Assembly: GCA_016937175.1 (NCBI GenBank)
Contig: JAFGWL010000001.1
Coordinates: 1-64,000 of the forward strand
Direction: 5' to 3'
Origin: Candidatus Mcinerneyibacteriota bacterium
GTDB lineage: Bacteria; Macinerneyibacteriota; Macinerneyibacteria; Macinerneyibacteriales; DSCS01
Length of the DNA stretch: 64,000 nucleotides
Shown here: piece by piece, positions 46,166 through 53,012 of the stretch
Numbering within the stretch: the stretch's first letter is position 1
How the letters are laid out: each line of letters starts with the position of its first letter
Made by a program: the position numbers and the translations under genes
Notes under the pieces: model-generated
The model's database searches: none
What the model was told of the DNA's origin: nothing
The model's input: the letters and a program-made list of their open reading frames with translations, nothing else

Positions 46166-47707
46166 TCACTCCCATTCGATAGTCGCGGGGGGTTTGGAGC
46201 TGATATCATAGACGACACGGTTTACGCCGCGGACTTCGTTGATGATCCTGTTAGAAATACGGCCAAGGAGGTCATAGGGGACTTTAGCCCAGTCAGCTGT
46301 CATCCCGTCCAGGGACTCCACCATGCGGACAGCTATGGTGTTTTCATAGGTGCGTTCGTCTCCCATGACTCCCACGGAGCGAACCGGAAGAAGGACGCAG
46401 AAAGCCTGCCAGATCTTGTCATATTGATCGGCGGCCCTGATCTCGTCGATGGCAATGGCGTCGGCTTCTCTGAGGACCTGAAGACGTTCGTCAGTGATCT
46501 CGCCGATGACCCGGATCCCGAGGCCGGGCCCGGGAAAGGGATGGCGGTTAACCATCTCGTCGGGGAGTCCCAGCTCCCGTCCCAACTCCCTGACTTCATC
46601 TTTAAAGAGCTCTCTCAGCGGCTCTATGAGCTTTAAATCCATCTTTTCAGGCAACCCCCCTACATTGTGGTGGGATTTAATCGTAGCAGAAGGCCCTTTA
46701 AAGGAGACACTTTCAATGACATCGGGGTAGAGAGTTCCCTGAGCCAGGAATTCGGCTCCGGGAATGGAGCGGGCTTCGCGCTCAAAGATCTCCACAAAGA
46801 TGCGCCCGATGATCTTGCGCTTTTGTTCAGGATCGGTGACTCCCTCCAGCCCGGCAAGAAAATCATGTGAGGCATCGATAAAGCGGAGGTTCATGGAAAA
46901 AGCGTCCCGGAAGGTGGTGATGACCTGATCGGCTTCGTTTTTACGCAAAAGCCCGTTATTGACAAAGATCGGGACCAGCTGGCCTCCCACGGCTTTGTGG
47001 AGGAGAAGGGCCACCACAGAAGAGTCTACACCACCGCTCAACCCGAGGATGATAGTCTTGTCTCCGACTTGTTTGCGGACATCACGGATAGTGTTTTCGA
47101 TGAAGACACCCATGGTCCAGTCTGGACTCAGATGGGCCACCGAAAAGAGAAAATTTCTTAAAAATTGTTTTCCGTAGACCGAATGGATGACTTCAGGATG
47201 AAACTGGACCCCGTAAAGGGGACGGTCTGTATGACGCATCACAGCAAATTCGGTATTGTCAGTCCGGGCGATCTCCATAAATCCTTCAGGGAGGCTTTTG
47301 ACTTTATCGCCATGGCTCATCCAAACGGTGCTGTCATCGGGCAGCCCTCTCAGGATCGGGTCATCGGGGTGGGTGATCCGGAGCCGGGCAGATCCGAACT
47401 CTCTTTTATCTCCCTGGACGACTTCTCCTCCCATGGCGTCGGCCATGAGCTGCATGCCGTAACAGATCCCGAGAATAGGAATCTGCAGAGAAAAGATACC
47501 GCTGTCGCAACGAGGCCCCTCATTGATCACGGAGGAGGGGCTTCCGGATAGAATAACAGCCACGGGGTCCATGGCTTTGATCTGTTCCAGGGGGAGATTG
47601 AATGGATGAATCTCGCAATATACATGTTCTTCCCGGATGCGCCGGGCGATGAGTTGGGTATATTGGGAACCGAAGTCCAATATAAGCAAAGGTAGACGTG
47701 CAGACAT
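46166..47707 (-). CDS. guaA: GMP synthase (glutamine-hydrolysing)
   Basis: Converts XMP to GMP using glutamine. 513 residues. The class I amidotransferase domain has Cys82 (GICYGMQ), His170 and Glu172 (FHPEV). The ATP-pyrophosphatase loop SGGVDSS is at about 224-230. The C-terminal dimerisation domain ends [17 protein letters not shown] precedes the ATG. A good promoter is at 47747-47775 and shares a 15-bp element with the purL promoter. Confidence 0.97.
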   Translation of the reverse strand: MSARLPLLILDFGSQYTQLIARRIREEHVYCEIHPFNLPLEQIKAMDPVAVILSGSPSSVINEGPRCDSGIFSLQIPILGICYGMQLMADAMGGEVVQGDKREFGSARLRITHPDDPILRGLPDDSTVWMSHGDKVKSLPEGFMEIARTDNTEFAVMRHTDRPLYGVQFHPEVIHSVYGKQFLRNFLFSVAHLSPDWTMGVFIENTIRDVRKQVGDKTIILGLSGGVDSSVVALLLHKAVGGQLVPIFVNNGLLRKNEADQVITTFRDAFSMNLRFIDASHDFLAGLEGVTDPEQKRKIIGRIFVEIFEREARSIPGAEFLAQGTLYPDVIESVSFKGPSATIKSHHNVGGLPEKMDLKLIEPLRELFKDEVRELGRELGLPDEMVNRHPFPGPGLGIRVIGEITDERLQVLREADAIAIDEIRAADQYDKIWQAFCVLLPVRSVGVMGDERTYENTIAVRMVESLDGMTADWAKVPYDLLGRISNRIINEVRGVNRVVYDISSKPPATIEWE

Positions 47708-47737
47708 GAAATCCTCCCTCTGTTTAACCGAAAAAAC

Positions 47738-47775
47738 TGTGTTTTCAGTATATCAGCGGGGAGGGGGTCTGGCAA
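47738..47775 (-). promoter_or_regulatory. guaA promoter with shared purine element
   Basis: Minus strand: TTGCCA (47775-47770), 17-base spacer, TATACT (47752-47747). The -10 and the next nine bases read TATACTGAAAACACA, identical to the purL promoter, so the element covers the -10 and transcription start. Confidence 0.78.
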
Positions 47776-47794
47776 CAGATTTCAGGGAGGGGAA

Positions 47795-47824
47795 AAAGAA
47801 AAAGGGGGGAGGGATCCTCCCCCC
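47795..47824 (-). terminator. Rho-independent terminator of the ArsR-glutaredoxin operon
   Basis: GGGGGGAGG, loop ATC, CCTCCCCCC, then TTTTTCTTTTT in the minus direction, immediately after the glutaredoxin stop. Confidence 0.9.
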
Positions 47825-47830
47825 GGGGGA

Positions 47831-48061
47831 TCAGAGGCCTAAGGCTTTGTCGATCTCAGGTTTGTTAAATCCGATGATGATCTTGCCGTTGATATCTACA
47901 ACGGGAACACCCATCTGGCCTGACTTACGCACCATCTCCTGGGCTTTAGCCTGGTCTCTGGAGACATCGAAATCGGTATAAGCGATCTTCTTCTGTTCCA
48001 GGTAGCTTTTCACCATTTTGCAATAGGTGCAGGTCGGAGTGGAATAGATTGTAATATTCAT
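47831..48061 (-). CDS. Glutaredoxin-like protein (NrdH/YruB type)
   Basis: 76 residues, a minimal thioredoxin fold. The redox motif is Cys11-Thr-Tyr-Cys14 (TPTCTYCKM), the cis-Pro is in GVPVVDI (Pro53), and the C-terminal helix is ending NKPEIDKALGL. Such proteins reduce disulfides or glutathione/thiol adducts. It overlaps the ArsR gene by four bases (ATGA) and ends at a strong terminator, so the two form a two-gene operon. A thiol-based or sulfur-related stress role is likely from that pairing (inference). Confidence 0.9.
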   Translation of the reverse strand: MNITIYSTPTCTYCKMVKSYLEQKKIAYTDFDVSRDQAKAQEMVRKSGQMGVPVVDINGKIIIGFNKPEIDKALGL

Positions 48062-48348
48062 TGAGAGACCTCCTTTGTTAAGAGAGAGATAAATTGTCTG
48101 ACATCATCATCCAGGATGGCATAACACATGGATACTCCTTCACGACTACAGCGGATCATCCCGAGCCGGCGCATGATGGAGAGATGTTGTGAAACCGCCG
48201 GCTGGCTCACACGATACTTTTCCATGATCCTTTTCAAGTCATAGGAGCCGTGATAGAGATCCAAAAGGATCTCAAGCCGGACAGGATGTCCCATGGCTTT
48301 CAGTTTTTCGGCCCACAAATGAAGTTTATCCATATTCTTTGCTTCCAT
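48058..48348 (-). CDS. ArsR/SmtB-family repressor
   Basis: 96-residue winged-helix repressor. HPVRLEILLDLYHGSYDLKRI and the recognition helix YRVSQPAVSQHLSIMRRLGM are characteristic. The ELCVCDL metal box of arsenic/cadmium sensors is absent. Two cysteines, 67 and 75, lie in the wing region (IRCSREGVSMCYAI) and could sense thiol oxidants. The start is ATG 48348 or ATG 48333. The promoter predicts an RNA beginning at about the first ATG, giving a leaderless mRNA; the second has only a weak ribosome site. A perfect 20-bp palindrome fills the promoter, indicating autorepression. Confidence 0.9.
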   Translation of the reverse strand: MEAKNMDKLHLWAEKLKAMGHPVRLEILLDLYHGSYDLKRIMEKYRVSQPAVSQHLSIMRRLGMIRCSREGVSMCYAILDDDVRQFISLLTKEVSQ

Positions 48349-48354
48349 GAGTTA

Positions 48355-48382
48355 AGTATATAAGAATATTCTTATATGTCAA
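48355..48382 (-). promoter_or_regulatory. ArsR promoter with operator palindrome
   Basis: Minus strand: TTGACA (48382-48377), 16-base spacer, TATACT (48360-48355). The 20-bp perfect palindrome ATATAAGAATATTCTTATAT (48358-48377) occupies the spacer and touches both hexamers, so bound repressor would block RNA polymerase. Confidence 0.85.
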
Positions 48383-48413
48383 GAGAAAAAATCCCTTTCC
48401 TTGCCCCTTTTTT

Positions 48414-50876
48414 CTAATTCCATACGTCTGTGGTGATCTTGATGGTACTGGCCAGCTGATAAAGGATGGTCGTCCAATCCTTCAGGTGCTCCACAAATGA
48501 GATCCTGGGTTCAGCCGGAGGGACGATCACGGTGTCGCCGGGGAAGATCAGCGCATTGAGAAACTTATCTCTGAAAAGGGTGGCCACACGCGACTCATCG
48601 TCGATGAAGTAGGGAGAGATGATCCTTCCGTTGGCTTTAATGACGAAAGCGCGTGAGAGGTCTCCTCTGGGGGTAGCTCCCCCGGTCATCCGGATGTAAT
48701 CTTTGACACGGTTCTGCCCGGCATGGTAAACGAAGGTCCCCGGGCTGTTGACTTCGCCCATCACTGTGACGGCATCGGGGTTCCGGGGGACAAAAAGGGT
48801 ATCCCCGTCTCTGACAGGGATATTGTAAGAAGAGCGGGAAAAGGCGTCAAGGTCTTTACCGAGGTCTATGATCAGGCGTCCGGTGACCTGAGCGTTTTTC
48901 ATCTCTTCGAGCCTTTTTTTGTAAAGGGGGAGAAGTGCGGCTGAGCGGCTCTCCTGGCGGGATTCCATGGCCGTGATAGTGCTTTCCATGGTCCGGACTA
49001 ATTCCTCAAGGTGTTGTTTTTGGATCTCTTTGACCGATTCCCGGGTGAAGACAGCTCCACGGATATAAGCTTCGCCGGTGAAACCGCCGGCCCGTCTGAG
49101 AATATCGGCCAGGTTTTCCCCCTCTCTGGCGTAGTAGACTCCGGGATAGGCCACCTCTCCTGAAAGGGTTATGGCACGGTTCTCTTCAAAGTCGGCCAGC
49201 CGGCGGACAAAGATCTTGTCAAAGGGGTTCAGATAAAAATTCACGGCAGGGTCGTTGGGGCGGCCCAGAACATCCGATAGAGCAAAGACTGAGACGTCGA
49301 TCTTCTCGACCCGGTTATCAGAGACTTTGAGGGTCACATATTCAGCCTCTTTGAGATTTGCCGTGTTGGTGAGTCCCTGAGCCAGATGGATCAAGTCCAC
49401 CACTGTCATGCCGGGGATGTATTGAAAAGAGCCCGGTTGACGGACTTCTCCAAGGATAAAGACAGGGGGCCGGTCCTGCATCTCCTTTTTACTGTAGAGG
49501 GTAATGATATCTTCCGGCTGGAGAAGGAGGTCGGCTTCAGCAGCTTCTTCAAACAAAGCTTTCTGCAGATTGACTGGAAGGATGCGGGTGGTGTTTTCCG
49601 GATATACTCTGCGAGTGACCGTGGCATACTCCATATAGGTCTCGGGAAGCAGAAGGTCTGTCCGGACGAGGTCGGAAAAGGTCATGCCTTCTGTCCACTG
49701 GAACTTACGCGGGGTGGAGACATACCCTTCCAGAGAGACGGCATTCAGGTCTTCCCGGGTCATGGGTATGGGATAGATCCTGAGAATATCCCCGTCTCGG
49801 GGGGAAAGAGTCCCCAGGTTGTCCCGGTTAAGAGTGGTGAGAATGCGGCCTTTGTCTTTTTCAAAGGACTCAAGAGAGATATTGACTCCGTAGGCTGAAG
49901 CGGTCATCCCGCCTGCCAGGGTGATGATATCACTCCAGGATTCCCCCTCTTTGACTTCGTAAAGGGCGGGACGGCGGACATTCCCCGCTACAGCGACCAG
50001 CGGCCCCATAGGGGCGATATGGATGATATCCCCGTCCATGAGATAGGTGTCGTCTGAAGAGTCTCCGTTTAACAGAAAATCATAAAGGTCGATGGTTTTG
50101 ACCAGGCGTCCCCCGCGGTTCAGCCGGATAGAACGAAGGGAGCCTGTAGGAGAGGGGCCTCCCGATGAAAAGACCGCATTGATCACAGAAGCCAGTCCCG
50201 AAAGAGTATAAGAGCCTGGAGCTGCTGCATCACCCGTGACGAAGATGCGGACAGTCTTGACCTCGGTCAGGGCGATCTCAAAATCGGTTCCTGTGGAGAT
50301 GCTCTCCCTGAGACGTGCTTTGAGCCCTCCCAGAGTAAGCCCGGCTACTGACATGCGGCCGAAATGGGAAGAGGAGATATTTCCGTTTGTATTGACCGTG
50401 ACCTCGAGGTCGGTCATGGTGGTTCCCCAGATAGTGATCCTGAGACGATCCCCCGGGCCCAGGATATAATTGTCATTGACGGGAGCATTGGTCACAGGGG
50501 CGTAGGTAGAGGGGGCGTCAAAAAAACGGCGGCCAAACAGGGTCAGAGATGAAATATCGAGGGGGTAGTCGTATCCTGATTCATTGAAATAGTATCGCTG
50601 AAAGAAGGGGGGCTGTTCGGGAGATGGGGAGGACGGCGGTTCCTGCCCATCTTCCGGAGTCCTGTCTTTCTGGCCGGGAAAAGATCGGGCCTTGAAGGGG
50701 GCTTCCTGAGTCTCATAGGAGTCGAGAGCCTGTGAGAGCTGTTCCATCTCTTCGGGGGTAAAGGACTCTCCCCGGAGATACTTCTGGATGAGGGCTTCCT
50801 GGCCGGCGGGGCTCAGGGCGGAAACAGAAACTGAGAAGATCAAAGCCAGCAGGAAAAGAAGTACAAAGCGTCTCAT
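48414..50876 (-). CDS. Polysaccharide export outer-membrane protein, Wza/SLBB family
   Basis: 820 residues. A signal peptide (about 1-20) and a Pro-rich stretch (about 75-92) precede the poly_export domain (about 137-230, starting NYILGPGDRLRITIWG). Several SLBB domains follow, each opening with a V.G.V..PG.Y pattern, for example VAVAGNVRRPALYEVKEGES, FILGEVRQPGSFQYIPGMT and TLSGEVAYPGVYYAREGEN. The C-terminal helix (HLKDWTTILYQLAST) resembles the Wza pore helix. No lipobox Cys is seen. It should form the outer-membrane/periplasmic channel for capsule or exopolysaccharide. The Wzz-like gene lies 12 bases upstream in the same operon. Confidence 0.9.
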   Translation of the reverse strand: MRRFVLLFLLALIFSVSVSALSPAGQEALIQKYLRGESFTPEEMEQLSQALDSYETQEAPFKARSFPGQKDRTPEDGQEPPSSPSPEQPPFFQRYYFNESGYDYPLDISSLTLFGRRFFDAPSTYAPVTNAPVNDNYILGPGDRLRITIWGTTMTDLEVTVNTNGNISSSHFGRMSVAGLTLGGLKARLRESISTGTDFEIALTEVKTVRIFVTGDAAAPGSYTLSGLASVINAVFSSGGPSPTGSLRSIRLNRGGRLVKTIDLYDFLLNGDSSDDTYLMDGDIIHIAPMGPLVAVAGNVRRPALYEVKEGESWSDIITLAGGMTASAYGVNISLESFEKDKGRILTTLNRDNLGTLSPRDGDILRIYPIPMTREDLNAVSLEGYVSTPRKFQWTEGMTFSDLVRTDLLLPETYMEYATVTRRVYPENTTRILPVNLQKALFEEAAEADLLLQPEDIITLYSKKEMQDRPPVFILGEVRQPGSFQYIPGMTVVDLIHLAQGLTNTANLKEAEYVTLKVSDNRVEKIDVSVFALSDVLGRPNDPAVNFYLNPFDKIFVRRLADFEENRAITLSGEVAYPGVYYAREGENLADILRRAGGFTGEAYIRGAVFTRESVKEIQKQHLEELVRTMESTITAMESRQESRSAALLPLYKKRLEEMKNAQVTGRLIIDLGKDLDAFSRSSYNIPVRDGDTLFVPRNPDAVTVMGEVNSPGTFVYHAGQNRVKDYIRMTGGATPRGDLSRAFVIKANGRIISPYFIDDESRVATLFRDKFLNALIFPGDTVIVPPAEPRISFVEHLKDWTTILYQLASTIKITTDVWN

Positions 50877-50888
50877 GAGAAGCCTCCT

Positions 50889-51761
50889 TTAAGCATCTTT
50901 TTTAAAGCGCAAGGCCTTGCGGATAGCCTCCAGATAGGGAGCGGCCTCAGGGTCTCGTTTCAGCCGGGACAGATACTCGGCGGCAAAGGCAGCCAGGGCT
51001 CCGGAGAAAAGTCCCAGAAAAAGGGCCATGACCATAATGAGTTTGCGGCGGGGCCGGATCCTGATATCAGGAACGAATGGGCTTTGAACAACCCTGTAGA
51101 GAGTATTCTGGTTGGTCCGGGCCAGGATGATCTTTTTGGTCTCGACAGCCCAGATAGAGGAGAGTTCTGACCTGAGCAGCGGGTCATTGGTCGCCTTCAT
51201 CTCAGCTTTCAGTCGGGCGATAAACCGTCGGCTGTTTTCAGATTCCTTCATGATGATGAATTCGTTCAGGGATGTGAGGAGTTTATTCAGGATGAGATAG
51301 GAGAGTTCGGGGTTGATGGTCTCCACGGCGATACTCAATGTCCCGTTGATGGTATCTTCCTTTATCATAATAAGCTGCCGGAGTGTTTCCAGGGTCCTGG
51401 TCACAGAGTCTTCTTTTTTCCCCAGAAGTCCGCAGATGTCATGAGCATCGTTAAAGTAGAAGAGGAAATCGGCGCTGTGCAGCGTACGCTTCACGTTTTT
51501 GAGGTTTTCCCCGGTCAGAGAGGTGATGTCAGCTCCCACCATATAGGCCAGGTTGGTGAAGCGGCTCAGGGAAGATGCCAGGGGATTTTCATCGGTAGGA
51601 GCGATCAAGGCAGAAGCCCGGAAGGCTTTGGGAGAAAAGAGGGCGATGAGAAGCCCGAGGAGAAGGAACAGAGAGACCGCTTTTAAAACCAGCCCCTTGC
51701 GGCGGGCCAGGATCAGAAGGATCTCCCAGAGGGAGATCTCACCAGGACGGTCCGTTGTCAT
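50889..51761 (-). CDS. Wzz-type chain-length/co-polymerase protein
   Basis: 290 residues with the polysaccharide co-polymerase layout: transmembrane helix at about 24-43, a large periplasmic helical domain, and a second helix at about 240-264. The proline-rich SPFVPDIRIRPRRKL before the second helix is the usual PCP motif. The cytoplasmic tail is short and lacks a tyrosine-kinase domain. It works with Wza-type exporters to set chain length. It overlaps the small upstream gene by four bases. Confidence 0.9.
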   Translation of the reverse strand: MTTDRPGEISLWEILLILARRKGLVLKAVSLFLLLGLLIALFSPKAFRASALIAPTDENPLASSLSRFTNLAYMVGADITSLTGENLKNVKRTLHSADFLFYFNDAHDICGLLGKKEDSVTRTLETLRQLIMIKEDTINGTLSIAVETINPELSYLILNKLLTSLNEFIIMKESENSRRFIARLKAEMKATNDPLLRSELSSIWAVETKKIILARTNQNTLYRVVQSPFVPDIRIRPRRKLIMVMALFLGLFSGALAAFAAEYLSRLKRDPEAAPYLEAIRKALRFKKDA

Positions 51762-52249
51762 AACCGGCCTCCGATGATCAGAAGATTAGCGACGACCATG
51801 TCAGGGGTCTCTTCGAAATCATTTACGGCCAGGGCCGCATATTTTAGGATGCTTTTCAGATAGGCAAGGGGCCTTCGGGCCTGGAGTGTCCCGTTTGAAA
51901 GAGTGAAGCGCAGCTGACCCTTATAAAAGACCTTTACATGGCTTTTTTTAAGAGAAAAGTCGTTTCCGATAAGGGACTGCTGTTCAAAACGAAGGACCTC
52001 ATTGGACCAGCGGTGGGTGATGCGTGTCCCTTCCGGCTCCTCTCTCTCGCTCTTTACGCCGTAATAGTTGGTAAAATGGCCGACCGCATCCAGAACCGCA
52101 GCGATCCGGGCCTCTTCAGGGGAAAAGTGTCCGGGTTCGAAACAGGCCCCCTTCAGAAGAAGTATCTGAGGCGAAGCCGGAGGGGGCTCAGGGGAAACGG
52201 GATTAAAGATGACGGCGGATAAAATCAACAGCATTGATAAAAATCGCAA
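51758..52249 (-). CDS. Small exported protein of unknown function
   Basis: 163 residues from a TTG at 52249. A hydrophobic signal (LRFLSMLLILSAVIF) is followed by a compact domain with FTNYYGVKSEREE and VKVFYKGQLRFTL. Near the C-terminus, YLKSILKYAALAVNDFEE is helical. I do not recognise the family. GGAGAAGGAC precedes the TTG; an ATG at 52234 is the alternative. The start overlaps purQ by 47 bases and the stop overlaps the Wzz gene by four. It may be an accessory periplasmic factor of the export system, inferred from position only. Confidence 0.6.
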   Translation of the reverse strand: MRFLSMLLILSAVIFNPVSPEPPPASPQILLLKGACFEPGHFSPEEARIAAVLDAVGHFTNYYGVKSEREEPEGTRITHRWSNEVLRFEQQSLIGNDFSLKKSHVKVFYKGQLRFTLSNGTLQARRPLAYLKSILKYAALAVNDFEETPDMVVANLLIIGGRL

Positions 52250-53012
52250 GTCCTTCTCCTTTCCCGGGGATTTCCCCGATTCTGGCACGGGTCAAAGCCA
52301 ACGGATGGGTCCAGGGCAGAATATGAGCCTCAGGGTGGGGCATAAGCCCGAAGATCCGCCCTGTAGTGTCGCACAGGCCGGCCAGGCCGCCGGCGGTCCC
52401 GTTGGGGTTATAGGGGAACTCTTCTGTGGGGTTTCCATCGGGCCCTGTATAGTGCAGGACATCCTGTCCGTTCTTTTTGATCTCCTGAAATACGGCTTCA
52501 TCACGAAAGAGGATGCGTCCTTCTCCGTGACGGGCCGGAAGATAGAGGCGGTCGATTCCGCGGGTGTAGATACAGGGAGAGTCGGGATTGACTTTCAGGC
52601 TCACCCAGCCGTCATAAAAGTGGCCACAGATATTTTCTGTGATGGTCGCTGTCTGTGAGAAGATGACTCCTTCTGTTGCGGGGAGTAGCCCCAGCTTCAT
52701 AAGGATCTGAAAGCCGTTGCACACGCCGAGGATAAGCCCGCCCTCCCGGACGAATGAGCTGAAAGGCTGCGAGAGGGTATGTTTTAACCTGGCAGCGAAG
52801 GCGCGTCCGGCGGCTATATGGTCGCCATAGGAAAATCCGCCGATGAGCATGAGAAGATGGGCTTGGCCCAGTTTCTCCGGGGCGGTGATAAGGTCATTGA
52901 GGTGTATCAGTTCCACGGTCCCGGCTCCTGCCATGCGGAAAGCGGCAGCACTCTCTTCCTGGCAGTTGAGGCCGTATCCGGTGATGATAAGGATGTGAGG
53001 TCTAGCAGCCAT
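52203..53012 (-). CDS. purQ: Phosphoribosylformylglycinamidine synthase glutaminase subunit
   Basis: Supplies ammonia from glutamine to PurL. 269 residues from the ATG at 53012, preceded by AAAGGAGCAATC. The nucleophile is Cys98 (GVCNGFQ) and the His-Glu pair is in LMPHPEAH. The protein is somewhat longer than typical PurQ (about 225) and resembles the glutaminase part of large fused PurL enzymes. It overlaps purL by 11 bases. Confidence 0.93.
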   Translation of the reverse strand: MAARPHILIITGYGLNCQEESAAAFRMAGAGTVELIHLNDLITAPEKLGQAHLLMLIGGFSYGDHIAAGRAFAARLKHTLSQPFSSFVREGGLILGVCNGFQILMKLGLLPATEGVIFSQTATITENICGHFYDGWVSLKVNPDSPCIYTRGIDRLYLPARHGEGRILFRDEAVFQEIKKNGQDVLHYTGPDGNPTEEFPYNPNGTAGGLAGLCDTTGRIFGLMPHPEAHILPWTHPLALTRARIGEIPGKGEGLAIFINAVDFIRRHL

